Source: a virus
Reading direction: 5' to 3' (one strand)
Virus record (IMG/VR): IMGVR_UViG_3300030419_005944
Coordinates: 1 to 27,741 of that record
DNA: 27,741 bases
Positions within the stretch are counted from its first letter, which is position 1. Each line of letters starts with the position of its first letter. The translations under genes and the position numbers were made by a program. Positions 15,916 through 25,111 of this stretch are shown piece after piece. Under the pieces are notes generated by a model. That model saw only the letters and a list, made by a program, of their open reading frames with translations. It did not search any database and was not told where the DNA came from.

Positions 15916-17469
15916 ATGGCTGCAATTATAACTGATCAACTTCGTATATTAAATACTAAAGATTTTGTCGCCAGTGTAGCATCAACCACTAATTCATTTT
16001 ATACATGGATTGGGTTACCAAATGCTACACAGGTTGATTCTGATTGGAATACGACTCCACCTGATCCACGGGATAGTTTTAATCAGGAGAATGAATATTG
16101 GGATACGATGATAGCCTTGAAAAAGGTAGATACAACCGATATAAAGCAAGTTGTTAAAAAGAATACATGGGCATCAGGTATTACCTATGACATGTATAGA
16201 AATGATATTACCGCAGAAAATCCATCTAAACCTTCTAATGCAACTACTTTATATGCTGCAAATTATTTTGTAGTAAATTCAGACTATAAAGTTTATATTT
16301 GCCTACAGAATGGAACTGATCCTGATAATCCTGAAGGAAAGGCATCACTTGATGAACCAACATTTACTGATTTAGAACCAAGAGCAGCAGGAAGCAGTGG
16401 TGATGGATATATTTGGAAGTATTTGTATACTATTAAACCAGGTGATATTGTAAAATTTGACTCTACTAACTTTATGCCTGTTCCTGCAGATTGGGCAACT
16501 AATAGTGCTGATGCTGCAGTAAGAGATAATGCTGCTACTAGTGGTCAACTTAAGATTGTTACTATTACTAATAGAGGTGTTGGATTAGGAACGGCGGATC
16601 AAACTTACACAAAAGTTCCTATTAATGGTGATGGTCAAGGTGCGGAAGCAACTGTGGTCATTAATAGTTCTTCAAAAGTTGAATCGGTTACTGTTTCTAA
16701 AGGGGGTTCGGGTTATAGTTTTGGAACATTAGATTTGGCAGAAGGTGGAGTTCCTACAGGTACAAGTGCAGCTGCCTTTAATGTTATCATTCCTCCTCAG
16801 GGTGGACATGGTGCTGACATTTATAGAGAATTGGGTGCTAAAAATGCTTTAGTTTATGCACGAATTGAAAATGATACTGAAAACCCTGATTTTATAACAG
16901 GGCAAGAATTTGCTCGTGTGGGAATTGTTCAAAATCCAGAAGCATATGGTTCTACTGAAAATTTAGAATTAGACAAAGCAAGTGCTGTATATGCTTTAAG
17001 ATTGACTGGTGCTGGGGCTAGTACTGCTACATTCACTGCTGATGATTTTATTACTCAAACTATAGGGGTTGGATCAACTGCTGTAGGAAGAGTTATAAAT
17101 TATGATCAAACTACTCAGGTTTTAAAATATTGGCAGGATAGATCTACTGCTGGTTTTAATACTAACGGTAGTGCGAACACTGATCCTACTTATGGATTCC
17201 AAATGGATAGATTTACTTCTAATATTAAATCTGGTGGATCCTTTAATATTGTGGGAGGATCTGAAACTGTATCTATTAACACTTCCTTTACAGGTCTTTC
17301 TACTGTAATAAATAGTAAGACGTATTATCTTGGACAGTCATTTACCGCAGGTTTGGCTAATCCAGAAGTTAAAAAATATTCTGGAGATATTATTTACGTC
17401 GATAATAGACCGTCGATCACTAGATCAACAAACCAAAAAGAAGATATCAAAGTCATTTTGCAATTCTAA
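15916..17469 (+). CDS. 8: gp8-like baseplate wedge protein
   Basis: A 517-residue protein. T4 gp8 has 334 residues and forms a dimer that binds gp6, gp7 and gp10 on the wedge. The N-terminus MAAIITDQLRILNTKDFV, followed by NSFYTWIGLPN and a DPRDSFN segment, is characteristic of cyanomyovirus gp8. The segment DGYIWKYLYTIKPGDIVKF (residues about 163-181) is a second strong family marker. The excess length over T4 lies mainly in an insertion that carries two GxGY-like units (residues about 220 and 263, SKGGSGYSFGTL) and in a longer C-terminal half. The gene ends with IKVILQF, typical of the family. Its start, ATG 15916, lies after TATCGCAAA rather than a Shine-Dalgarno. A late promoter box lies just upstream, so gp8 and the genes after it may form a separate transcript. 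Confidence 0.92.
   Translation: MAAIITDQLRILNTKDFVASVASTTNSFYTWIGLPNATQVDSDWNTTPPDPRDSFNQENEYWDTMIALKKVDTTDIKQVVKKNTWASGITYDMYRNDITAENPSKPSNATTLYAANYFVVNSDYKVYICLQNGTDPDNPEGKASLDEPTFTDLEPRAAGSSGDGYIWKYLYTIKPGDIVKFDSTNFMPVPADWATNSADAAVRDNAATSGQLKIVTITNRGVGLGTADQTYTKVPINGDGQGAEATVVINSSSKVESVTVSKGGSGYSFGTLDLAEGGVPTGTSAAAFNVIIPPQGGHGADIYRELGAKNALVYARIENDTENPDFITGQEFARVGIVQNPEAYGSTENLELDKASAVYALRLTGAGASTATFTADDFITQTIGVGSTAVGRVINYDQTTQVLKYWQDRSTAGFNTNGSANTDPTYGFQMDRFTSNIKSGGSFNIVGGSETVSINTSFTGLSTVINSKTYYLGQSFTAGLANPEVKKYSGDIIYVDNRPSITRSTNQKEDIKVILQF
16570..16770 (+). repeat. GxGY-type insertion in gp8
   Basis: Residues about 220-285 of gp8 encode NRGVGLG, DGQGAEATVVI, a strand KVESVTVS and KGGSGYSFGTLDL. 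This is the same repeat pattern as in the giant protein and gp14. It falls just after the conserved YIWKYLY region and accounts for part of the extra length compared with T4 gp8. Confidence 0.55.
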
Positions 17470-17475
17470 AGAATT

Positions 17476-20400
17476 ATGTCTCAGGAAACCAATCTAAACG
17501 TCGCACCTTACTTTGACGATTTTAATGCAAGTAATGACTATTATAGTGTATTGTTTAAACCTGGATATCCAGTTCAGGCAAGGGAATTAAATAATTTACA
17601 ATCAATCTTACAAAATCAGATTGAAACATTTGGACAGCACTTTTTTAAAGAAGGTGCTAAAGTTGTACCAGGCAATACTTACTATAATAATAAATATCAT
17701 GCCATACAATTAGAGAAAAGTTTTTTAGGGATTCCTGTCTCCAATTATCTGGGACAATTGGTTGGATCTAGAATTACTGGATTGACTTCAGGAGTAACTG
17801 CACTTGTTCTTAAGTGTGTACTAGGTAAAAATTCAGAAACGGGAAATCCTACTCTTTATATAAATTATCTGGGATCAGATTCTACCAATAATACTACAGG
17901 AATTTTTCTAGATAATGAATTATTAAGTTCAAGTTCAGATATAATTTCGGGATCTACTACAATTGCATCTGGAGAACCCTTTGGTAGTACTTTAGTTTCT
18001 GGTGCGAATATAGTTGGATCATCTTTCAGTATAAAAAGTGGAATTTATTTTGCTAAGGGAAGGTTTGTAGAAGTAAGGGATGAAAATATTCTTTTAGATC
18101 CAATGGGAACTACTCCCAGTTATAGAATTGGTTTATTTATTAAGGAAGAAATAGTTAATGCAGATATGGATCCTACCTTGAATGATAATTCAAGAGGATT
18201 TAATAATTATTCTGCTCCTGGTGCCGATAGACTTAAGATTACTACTTCTTTAATCAAAAAAGATTTAGATGATTTTGATGATAATAATTTTGTTCAATTG
18301 GCTACGGTGGAAAATGGAGTTTTAATAAGTAAAACAACCACTACAGATTATAATATTTTACAAGATGAGTTAGCTAGAAGAACATATGCAGAATCAGGTG
18401 ACTACTATGTAAAACCTTTTGGTATCGGGGTAAAAGAATCTTTAAATAATTATCAAGGAAATAATGGAGTATTTAATTCTGATCAGTTAACTTATGAAGG
18501 AATGATTCCTTCGGATGACTTAGGACTTTATCAGGTTTCTCCTGGTAGAGCATTTGTAAAAGGGTATGATGTAGAAACTATTGGTTCAACTTACCTTGAT
18601 TTTGAAAAACCAAGGACAACTAAAACTTTAGAAGATCAGGGAATTAACTATAATACTGGTGCAACTTTAAAATTAAATAATGCATATGGAAGTCCTCAGA
18701 TAGGTATTGGTAATACTTATGTTTTAAGTCTGAGAGATGAGCGAGTAGGAACTGCTGCTACCCTTCCAGCTGGTAAAGAAATTGGATTAGCAAGAGTATA
18801 TGATTTTGATTTGGAGTCTGGATCTTATGATAGGAGTAATCAAAATGTTAATGAATGGGATCTTACTCTTTATGATATTCAAACAGTCACAGAGATTACT
18901 TTAAATGAGTCTATCACATTAACTGTTCCAAGTCATATTAAAGGAAAGTATAGTGGAGCAACCGCATTCATCAAATCACCTGTTGCAGCTGGTGTTGCTG
19001 TTACAGTATATGATGTAAAAGGAGACTTTATCAAGAATGAAAACTTTATTATAGATGGTGTAGAAAATACAAGAGTTGCTGTTGCAGTAACTAATTACGG
19101 TATTTCCGATATAAGATCCGTTTTTGGTAATACAAACGGGCCAGACATGAATACAGTGGGTGCTGCACAGACATTCTCTGCAGATACTATTCAAACTCCA
19201 ATTATCTCAGTTGGTGTTGCTACCATTACTGCTTTCAATACAACTGCTTCTGTAAGTATTAGTACTATAAGAAGTACAAGTCCTAATTTCCCAGGTCAAA
19301 TAAAAACAGGAAATTTAGTTAGATATAGTGGTAATAATAGTGTTGATCCAGTTCTTGGTTCTGTTGTAAGTGTGGGAGCAAGTCATATAAACATTACTGG
19401 TGTTACTACCGTGAGTGGAGTAGCAGCAGGACAATTACCTTCTTCATTACTTCAAGTTTCTGATCTTGCAGTTGTAGGGGCAGATCTTCAAAAAGCAAGA
19501 GATGTTTCTTTCTATACACAACTTCCTAAAGATAATATTTCTAATGTAGATTTAACCGATGCATCATTAGTTATTAGAAAGACTCAAAATGTAAACATTA
19601 CAGGAGGTCAACTTGCAACTGCTCTTGATGCAGGTGCTAATGAAACATTTTTACCATTTACAGCAGAGAGATATTTCTTACAAAGAAGTGATGGAACTAC
19701 AGAAGTTCTAACTAGTGATAAAGTTCAGATTAATGCAGCATCTACTCAACTTCAAATTTATGGTTTAGGTGGGAATGATGATGCAGTTCTTGTTACTACA
19801 CTCAAAAAACTTAAGCCTAAATCTAAAGTAAAAATTAGAAATAGAGTTAATACATTAGTAGTTGATAAATCTACTAATGAAGCGTCTGGTATCACTACTT
19901 TAACTCTCAATGATGGATTAACATATGGAAATTATCCTTATGGAACAAGAGTTCAAGACGAAGAAATATCTTTGAATGTTCCTGATGCTCTTGAAATATA
20001 TAAAATTTATGAAGCACCAACTACTTCTGATCCATCTGCCCCAACTTTGACATTAGATTCTCTTACAGGGCCTACTGGAAAGACTGCTGACCTTGTAATT
20101 GGAGAAAAAATCAAAGGAAAAGACACTAATGCATGTGCATACTTAGCAGAATCTGTAACTAATTCTCAAATTACTTTTCTTCCTCAAAATGAAATTAATT
20201 TTAAACAAGGAGAAACGGTTTTATTTGAAGAATCTCAAATTGAAGGAGTAATAACAACTGTTGATGCTTCTAGTTTTGATATTACATCTCATTTTGATGG
20301 TGAAAATGGTCAAAAAGAAGATTTTTATAATTATTCTATTATTAGAAGAAAATCTGATGTAACAGCACCTAATAAAAAGATAAAAATTTACTTCTCAAAT

Positions 20401-23400
20401 GGTTATTATCAGTCAACTGATGATGGAGATGTTACAACAGTCGATTCTTACTCTACTTTTAACTACTCAACTGAAATTCAATCAGTAAATGGTATCCGAA
20501 ATACTGATTTAATTGATATTCGACCAAGAGTTTCTGATTATACTGTTGCTGCTGATGTTAGATCTCCTCTTGAATTTCATGGTAGAACCTTTAATGCTTC
20601 AGGAAATTCTGCTGCAAATATTTTAGCATCAGATGAAACCATAATAACTGATTTTTCATGGTATCTTGGAAGAATTGACTCCATTTATCTTACTAAAGAT
20701 GGTAAATTCCAAGTCAAAACAGGAGTTCCTTCTGAAAAACCAGAAGAACCTGGAACAGTTGATGATGCATTAAAGATTGCAACTGCATCTATTCCTGCAT
20801 ATCTTTATAATACTGCAGATGTTTCATTAAATTTCTTCAAATATAAGAGATATACAATGTCGGATATTGGCCGACTTGAAAATAGAATTAAAAATCTTGA
20901 ATATTACACCACTCTTTCATTACTAGAAGCAAATACTGCTAGTTTATTCCTTCCTGACCAAAATGGATTAAACAGATTTAAATCAGGATTCTTTGTTGAT
21001 AACTTTACTTCTTTCCTAACACAATCAAATTTGATTGCATATAAGAATAGTATTGATATTAAGCGTCAGGAAATAAGACCAAAACATTATACTACTTCAG
21101 TAGATTTGTTGATGGGCCCTGTTGAAAATGCACCAGCAAATGCTGATTTGGCTTTTGCTGATCCACAAGGAACTAATATTAAAAAAACAGGAGATGTTGT
21201 AAGTTTAAGTTATAATCAAGTTGAATATTTACAACAAGTCAATGGAACCAGAACTGAAAGTGTAACTCCTTTTATTGTAGCATTTTGGGGAGGAACTATA
21301 GACTTAACTCCTGCATCTGATAACTGGGTTGATACTGAAAGACTGGGAGCTAATATTATCAATGTAGAGGGAAATTTTGCACAACAAGTTGCTGAATTAA
21401 GTGACCTATTTACACCAACAGATCCTCAAGCAGGATTTGGTGCTGTACTCTGGAATTCTTGGGAAGAAATTTGGAGTGGAGTAGATGGTCAGACTGGTGC
21501 TGTGCGAAATCAGGTTGGATGGGCAGGAAATAATTTATGGAGAACTACTTTTACTGATATTCAGTTCCAACGCACAGGTACTAGAAATATTATTACCGAA
21601 ACGTTTGATCAAGAATCTCAAGGAGATACACTTGTAAGTAGCGATCTGATTTCCTTTATGAGATCAAGGAATGTTCAGTTTACGGGAACAAGAGTCAAAC
21701 CTTCTACAAGACATTATACTTTCTTAGATGGAGTAGATCTAACTCAGTACACTGTTCCAAAATTACTAGAAATTGCAATGGTTTCTGGAACATTCCAAGT
21801 TGGTGAAACTGTCACAGGAACTACTAGACCATTAGGGATACTGCCTATTACCAATGATGATGCCAATCCTTCGATTAGATTTAGAGTTGCTCAATCCAAT
21901 CATATGGAAGGGCCATTTAATGCACCCACAAGAACTTATGGAACTAGTCCTTATGGATCAAATATAATCCCAAGCAGTTATTCAACTACTTCTACTACTT
22001 TGAATGTTGATACTTTCTCTTTATCAAACGAACCTCAAGGTACTTATTGGGGATGGGTAGAACAAGATATGATATTGGTTGGTGAAACTAGTGGTGCTCA
22101 AGCAACTATTACCAATCTTCGATTAATATCTGATATAGGAGCAAATATAATAGGAAGTCTTTTTATTCCAAATCCTAATATTTCTAATAATCCAAGATTT
22201 GAAACGGGAACTAAGACCATTTCTTTGATTAATAATGCTTCTAATGATAGAAGTGTGGCAACAAGTATTTCTGAGCAAACTTTCGCAGCTACAGGTATTC
22301 TTAACACCGTTCAAGAAGATATTATTTCTGTCAGAAATGCTACTATTGCAACTGAGGAAGTTACAGAAAGCAGAATTGAAACAACGCAGATCAACAGAAC
22401 TCTTCTAGCGACAGGAGGCCCCAATAGAGATCCTTTGGCTCAATCATTCTTTGTTGAAGAGACTACAGGTGTTTTCTTAACTAGTTGTGAAGTATTCTTT
22501 GCGACGGTGGACGAGAATGACTTACCTGTTACTCTCCAATTAAGAACAATGCAAAATGGATTGCCTACTACAAAGGTAATTCCATTCTCTGAAGTTAGTA
22601 TTTCCCCATCAGATATAACAATTTCAAATGATGGTTCCATTGGTACAACATTTAATTTTAAATCTCCTGTTTACGTAGAAGGTGGTATTGAATATTGTAT
22701 GGTTCTTCTTTCTGATTCTTCTCAATATGAAGTCTTTATTTCTAGAGTAGGTGAGGTAGATTTAATATCCAATACGTTTGTATCTCAACAACCTTATCCA
22801 GGATCTTTATTTAAGTCTCAGAATGGTTCTACATGGGAACCAAGTCAGTGGGAAGATCTTAAGTTTAATCTTTATAGAGCAAATTTTGCAACTGAAGGAT
22901 CTATAGAATTTTATAACCCCGCATTATCGGTTGGTAATAAGCAAATTGCTTCTCTTCTTGCAGACCCGCTACAGTTAACAGGAAGAAAGATCAAGGTTGG
23001 AATTGGATCTACATTAAATGATACTGATCTGACTGTTGGAAATACGGTTCTTCAACATGGAAGTAATGCAACAGGTACTTATGTTGGTAATGCAGGTATT
23101 GCCACAGGAACTTTAAATATTATTAATGCAGGTATTGGATATACACCCATATCAGGTACTTATCAATTCGATCAAGTCCCTCTTACGAATGTAACGGCTG
23201 CTGGAAATGATGCTGTAGCGGACATAACAATATCGAATGGTGTAGCAGTTGCTGCAACTATCTCTTCCTTTATTGTGGGTTCTGGTGGTACAGGATATGT
23301 TCCAGGTGATGTTTTAGGAATAGGAACAATTGGTAATAACTCCTTGGGATTAAATGCTCGATTATCTGTTGTTTCCATTGCAAATACTTCTCAGTTAATT

Positions 23401-24888
23401 CTTGATAATGTTCAAGGTGACTTTATCACAGGAACAGGAAATACAGTTAGGTATATTAATAGCACAGGTCTTACAACTGATCTTAATGGTGCTAATAATG
23501 TAGGTGGAAATGTAGTAATTACTGATATTGATGTAGTGAATAGTGGATTGAATATTGTTGTTAATCATAAGAATCATGGTATGTACTTCACTGATAACTA
23601 TGTGACAGTTTCTAAGACACAAAGTGATATCATTCCAACAAAATTAGTTAATGATTTAGCAGTTTCTGAAACTGGAAATATAACAGTTGATAGTTCTACT
23701 AATTTTGATGAGTTTGAAAACGTAGGGGTAGGAACTACTAACTATGGTTACTTGAAGATTGGGGAAGAAATTCTTTCTTATGAGAGTACTGATGGAACTA
23801 CCATTGGTATTACTTCAAGAACGATTGATGGTACAACCGCTAAGAATTATCTTGCAGGTACTCCAGTTTATAAGTATGAATTGGGTGGTGTTTCTTTAAG
23901 GAGAATTAATAAAACTCACTACTTAGGAAACGTATCCATTGCTAATTCCATCACCTTTGATTCTTATAATATTAAATTGGATATGGGTTCAAGCGGTCTT
24001 GGAAGATCTACTGGAGAAAGTTTCCCTATCCTTTATATGGGTCAAACCAAGTCAGCTGGTGGAGATAATGTAACTGCTACACAAAATATTCCTTTTGAGA
24101 TTCTTAATCCACAAATTCAAAATCTTACTTTACCAGGAACTGATCTTACATCTGAAGTAAGAACGGTGACGGGTGCAAGTCTAGATGGAAATGAAATTCC
24201 ATATGTAGATAAAGGATTTGAAGAAATTAGTATTGGACAAAATAACTATATGTCTTCTCCTCGTATTGTAGCTTCCAATATTAATCAAACCAATAATTTA
24301 ACTACTTTACCTGGTAATAAATCTTTCAATATGAGAGTTAATTTAACCACCACGGATTCTAAATTATCTCCACTAATTGATACTCAAAGAATGAATGTTA
24401 TCTTTACTTCTAACCGAGTTAATGCACCCATCTCAAATTATGTAACTGATAATAGAGTGAAGAGTGCATTTGATGATCCAAATGCTTTCCAATATATTTC
24501 TAAAGAATTCCAGTTGGAAAATTCTGCTACTAGTTTGAAAATTATTTCTGATGCATACATAAACACTGATGCTGACATTAGAGCATTCTATGCAATTAAT
24601 AATTCTGCGGGAACTGATCCAGTTTACATGCCTTTCCCTGGTTATAATAATATTGATGATAATGGTCAAATAATTGATGTGGCGGATAATGATGGAAGAT
24701 CAGATTCATTCATATTCCCATCTACAAATGAGGAAATTTTAACACCAAGCAATGAATTTAAGGAATACACATTTAGTATTAATGATCTTCCTTCATTCAA
24801 GTTCTATAGAATTAAAATAGTGATGACTTCAACAAGTCAGAGTTATCCTCCTCGCATGAGGAGTCTCAGAGTCCTTGCACTAGCATAA
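17476..24888 (+). CDS. 2470-residue DUF4815-type virion structural protein
   Basis: A very large protein beginning NVAPYFDDFNASNDYYSVLF, then PGYPVQARELNNLQSILQNQ (residues about 8-46), which marks the DUF4815 family of marine phage structural proteins. The N-terminal region extends to a helical stretch SDIGRLENRIKNLEYYTTL (about 1128-1150), likely a trimeric coiled coil. Next comes a module with HYTFLDGVDLTQY (about 1413), then DPLAQSFFVEETTGVFLTSC to KFNLYRANF (about 1653-1802). After that come two GxGY repeats (about 1885 and 1936) and an EEI...R...GT unit (about 2091-2148). The C-terminal domain ends FYRIKIVMTSTSQSYPPRMR. It stands in the T4 gp9/gp10 slot, and position plus coiled coil suggest a trimeric peripheral baseplate or fibre-connecting protein; homology to gp9 or gp10 is not shown. 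It starts six bases after gp8. Confidence 0.85.
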   Translation: MSQETNLNVAPYFDDFNASNDYYSVLFKPGYPVQARELNNLQSILQNQIETFGQHFFKEGAKVVPGNTYYNNKYHAIQLEKSFLGIPVSNYLGQLVGSRITGLTSGVTALVLKCVLGKNSETGNPTLYINYLGSDSTNNTTGIFLDNELLSSSSDIISGSTTIASGEPFGSTLVSGANIVGSSFSIKSGIYFAKGRFVEVRDENILLDPMGTTPSYRIGLFIKEEIVNADMDPTLNDNSRGFNNYSAPGADRLKITTSLIKKDLDDFDDNNFVQLATVENGVLISKTTTTDYNILQDELARRTYAESGDYYVKPFGIGVKESLNNYQGNNGVFNSDQLTYEGMIPSDDLGLYQVSPGRAFVKGYDVETIGSTYLDFEKPRTTKTLEDQGINYNTGATLKLNNAYGSPQIGIGNTYVLSLRDERVGTAATLPAGKEIGLARVYDFDLESGSYDRSNQNVNEWDLTLYDIQTVTEITLNESITLTVPSHIKGKYSGATAFIKSPVAAGVAVTVYDVKGDFIKNENFIIDGVENTRVAVAVTNYGISDIRSVFGNTNGPDMNTVGAAQTFSADTIQTPIISVGVATITAFNTTASVSISTIRSTSPNFPGQIKTGNLVRYSGNNSVDPVLGSVVSVGASHINITGVTTVSGVAAGQLPSSLLQVSDLAVVGADLQKARDVSFYTQLPKDNISNVDLTDASLVIRKTQNVNITGGQLATALDAGANETFLPFTAERYFLQRSDGTTEVLTSDKVQINAASTQLQIYGLGGNDDAVLVTTLKKLKPKSKVKIRNRVNTLVVDKSTNEASGITTLTLNDGLTYGNYPYGTRVQDEEISLNVPDALEIYKIYEAPTTSDPSAPTLTLDSLTGPTGKTADLVIGEKIKGKDTNACAYLAESVTNSQITFLPQNEINFKQGETVLFEESQIEGVITTVDASSFDITSHFDGENGQKEDFYNYSIIRRKSDVTAPNKKIKIYFSNGYYQSTDDGDVTTVDSYSTFNYSTEIQSVNGIRNTDLIDIRPRVSDYTVAADVRSPLEFHGRTFNASGNSAANILASDETIITDFSWYLGRIDSIYLTKDGKFQVKTGVPSEKPEEPGTVDDALKIATASIPAYLYNTADVSLNFFKYKRYTMSDIGRLENRIKNLEYYTTLSLLEANTASLFLPDQNGLNRFKSGFFVDNFTSFLTQSNLIAYKNSIDIKRQEIRPKHYTTSVDLLMGPVENAPANADLAFADPQGTNIKKTGDVVSLSYNQVEYLQQVNGTRTESVTPFIVAFWGGTIDLTPASDNWVDTERLGANIINVEGNFAQQVAELSDLFTPTDPQAGFGAVLWNSWEEIWSGVDGQTGAVRNQVGWAGNNLWRTTFTDIQFQRTGTRNIITETFDQESQGDTLVSSDLISFMRSRNVQFTGTRVKPSTRHYTFLDGVDLTQYTVPKLLEIAMVSGTFQVGETVTGTTRPLGILPITNDDANPSIRFRVAQSNHMEGPFNAPTRTYGTSPYGSNIIPSSYSTTSTTLNVDTFSLSNEPQGTYWGWVEQDMILVGETSGAQATITNLRLISDIGANIIGSLFIPNPNISNNPRFETGTKTISLINNASNDRSVATSISEQTFAATGILNTVQEDIISVRNATIATEEVTESRIETTQINRTLLATGGPNRDPLAQSFFVEETTGVFLTSCEVFFATVDENDLPVTLQLRTMQNGLPTTKVIPFSEVSISPSDITISNDGSIGTTFNFKSPVYVEGGIEYCMVLLSDSSQYEVFISRVGEVDLISNTFVSQQPYPGSLFKSQNGSTWEPSQWEDLKFNLYRANFATEGSIEFYNPALSVGNKQIASLLADPLQLTGRKIKVGIGSTLNDTDLTVGNTVLQHGSNATGTYVGNAGIATGTLNIINAGIGYTPISGTYQFDQVPLTNVTAAGNDAVADITISNGVAVAATISSFIVGSGGTGYVPGDVLGIGTIGNNSLGLNARLSVVSIANTSQLILDNVQGDFITGTGNTVRYINSTGLTTDLNGANNVGGNVVITDIDVVNSGLNIVVNHKNHGMYFTDNYVTVSKTQSDIIPTKLVNDLAVSETGNITVDSSTNFDEFENVGVGTTNYGYLKIGEEILSYESTDGTTIGITSRTIDGTTAKNYLAGTPVYKYELGGVSLRRINKTHYLGNVSIANSITFDSYNIKLDMGSSGLGRSTGESFPILYMGQTKSAGGDNVTATQNIPFEILNPQIQNLTLPGTDLTSEVRTVTGASLDGNEIPYVDKGFEEISIGQNNYMSSPRIVASNINQTNNLTTLPGNKSFNMRVNLTTTDSKLSPLIDTQRMNVIFTSNRVNAPISNYVTDNRVKSAFDDPNAFQYISKEFQLENSATSLKIISDAYINTDADIRAFYAINNSAGTDPVYMPFPGYNNIDDNGQIIDVADNDGRSDSFIFPSTNEEILTPSNEFKEYTFSINDLPSFKFYRIKIVMTSTSQSYPPRMRSLRVLALA
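23110..23335 (+). repeat. GxGY protein repeats in the DUF4815 protein
   Basis: Two units are encoded at residues about 1885 (NAGIGYTPISGTYQF) and 1936 (GSGGTGYVPGDVLGIGT). They are joined by an alanine-rich strand pair. The pattern is the same as in the giant protein, gp8 and gp14. Confidence 0.6.
23740..23925 (+). other. EEI-type module in the DUF4815 protein (residues about 2089-2150)
   Basis: YLKIGEEILSYES, then TSRTIDGTTAKNYLAGTPVY and GVSLRRINKTHYL. The EEI pair, the Arg turn, the GT-x-A step and the closing G-x-x-V strand are in the same order as in the giant protein copy at 12566-12720 (LLQIDEEIVKV, DRAWMGT). Confidence 0.5.
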
Positions 24889-24889
24889 T

Positions 24890-25111
24890 ATGTCTTATTT
24901 GAAAGTTGAAGGACATAGTGAATTGTATAGAGATTCTACAACTAATTCTATTGTAAATCGAAATACATCTGATTATAATCGTTATATGTCTCAGAAAAAA
25001 ACTAAAAATGAAGAGGCAGAAAAAGTTGATACAATGGAGCAAGATCTTGCACATTTAAAGAATGAAATTAATGAAATTAAATCTTTACTTAAGGACTTAG
25101 TAAATGGCTAA
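24890..25111 (+). CDS. 73-residue coiled-coil protein, virion-associated by context
   Basis: The protein starts MSYLKVEGHSELYRDSTTNS, a pattern I associate with a small conserved protein next to structural genes in cyanomyoviruses. Residues about 45-70 (TMEQDLAHLKNEINEIKSLL) show heptad spacing of Leu, Ile and Met with charged residues between, so a short helical coiled coil is likely. Its start follows the DUF4815 stop by one base, and its last eight bases overlap the start of the next gene, so the three are almost certainly co-translated. No enzyme motif, signal or membrane segment is present. Function is unknown; an adaptor or assembly-helper role at the baseplate periphery would fit but is only inferred from context. 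Confidence 0.8.
   Translation: MSYLKVEGHSELYRDSTTNSIVNRNTSDYNRYMSQKKTKNEEAEKVDTMEQDLAHLKNEINEIKSLLKDLVNG

Noticed and set aside
17462-17475. Inverted repeat AATTCT-AA-AGAATT between gp8 and the DUF4815 gene
   Set aside because: The loop is too short and the stem too AT-rich for a terminator, and no T-tract follows. It is probably a chance palindrome across the stop codon.
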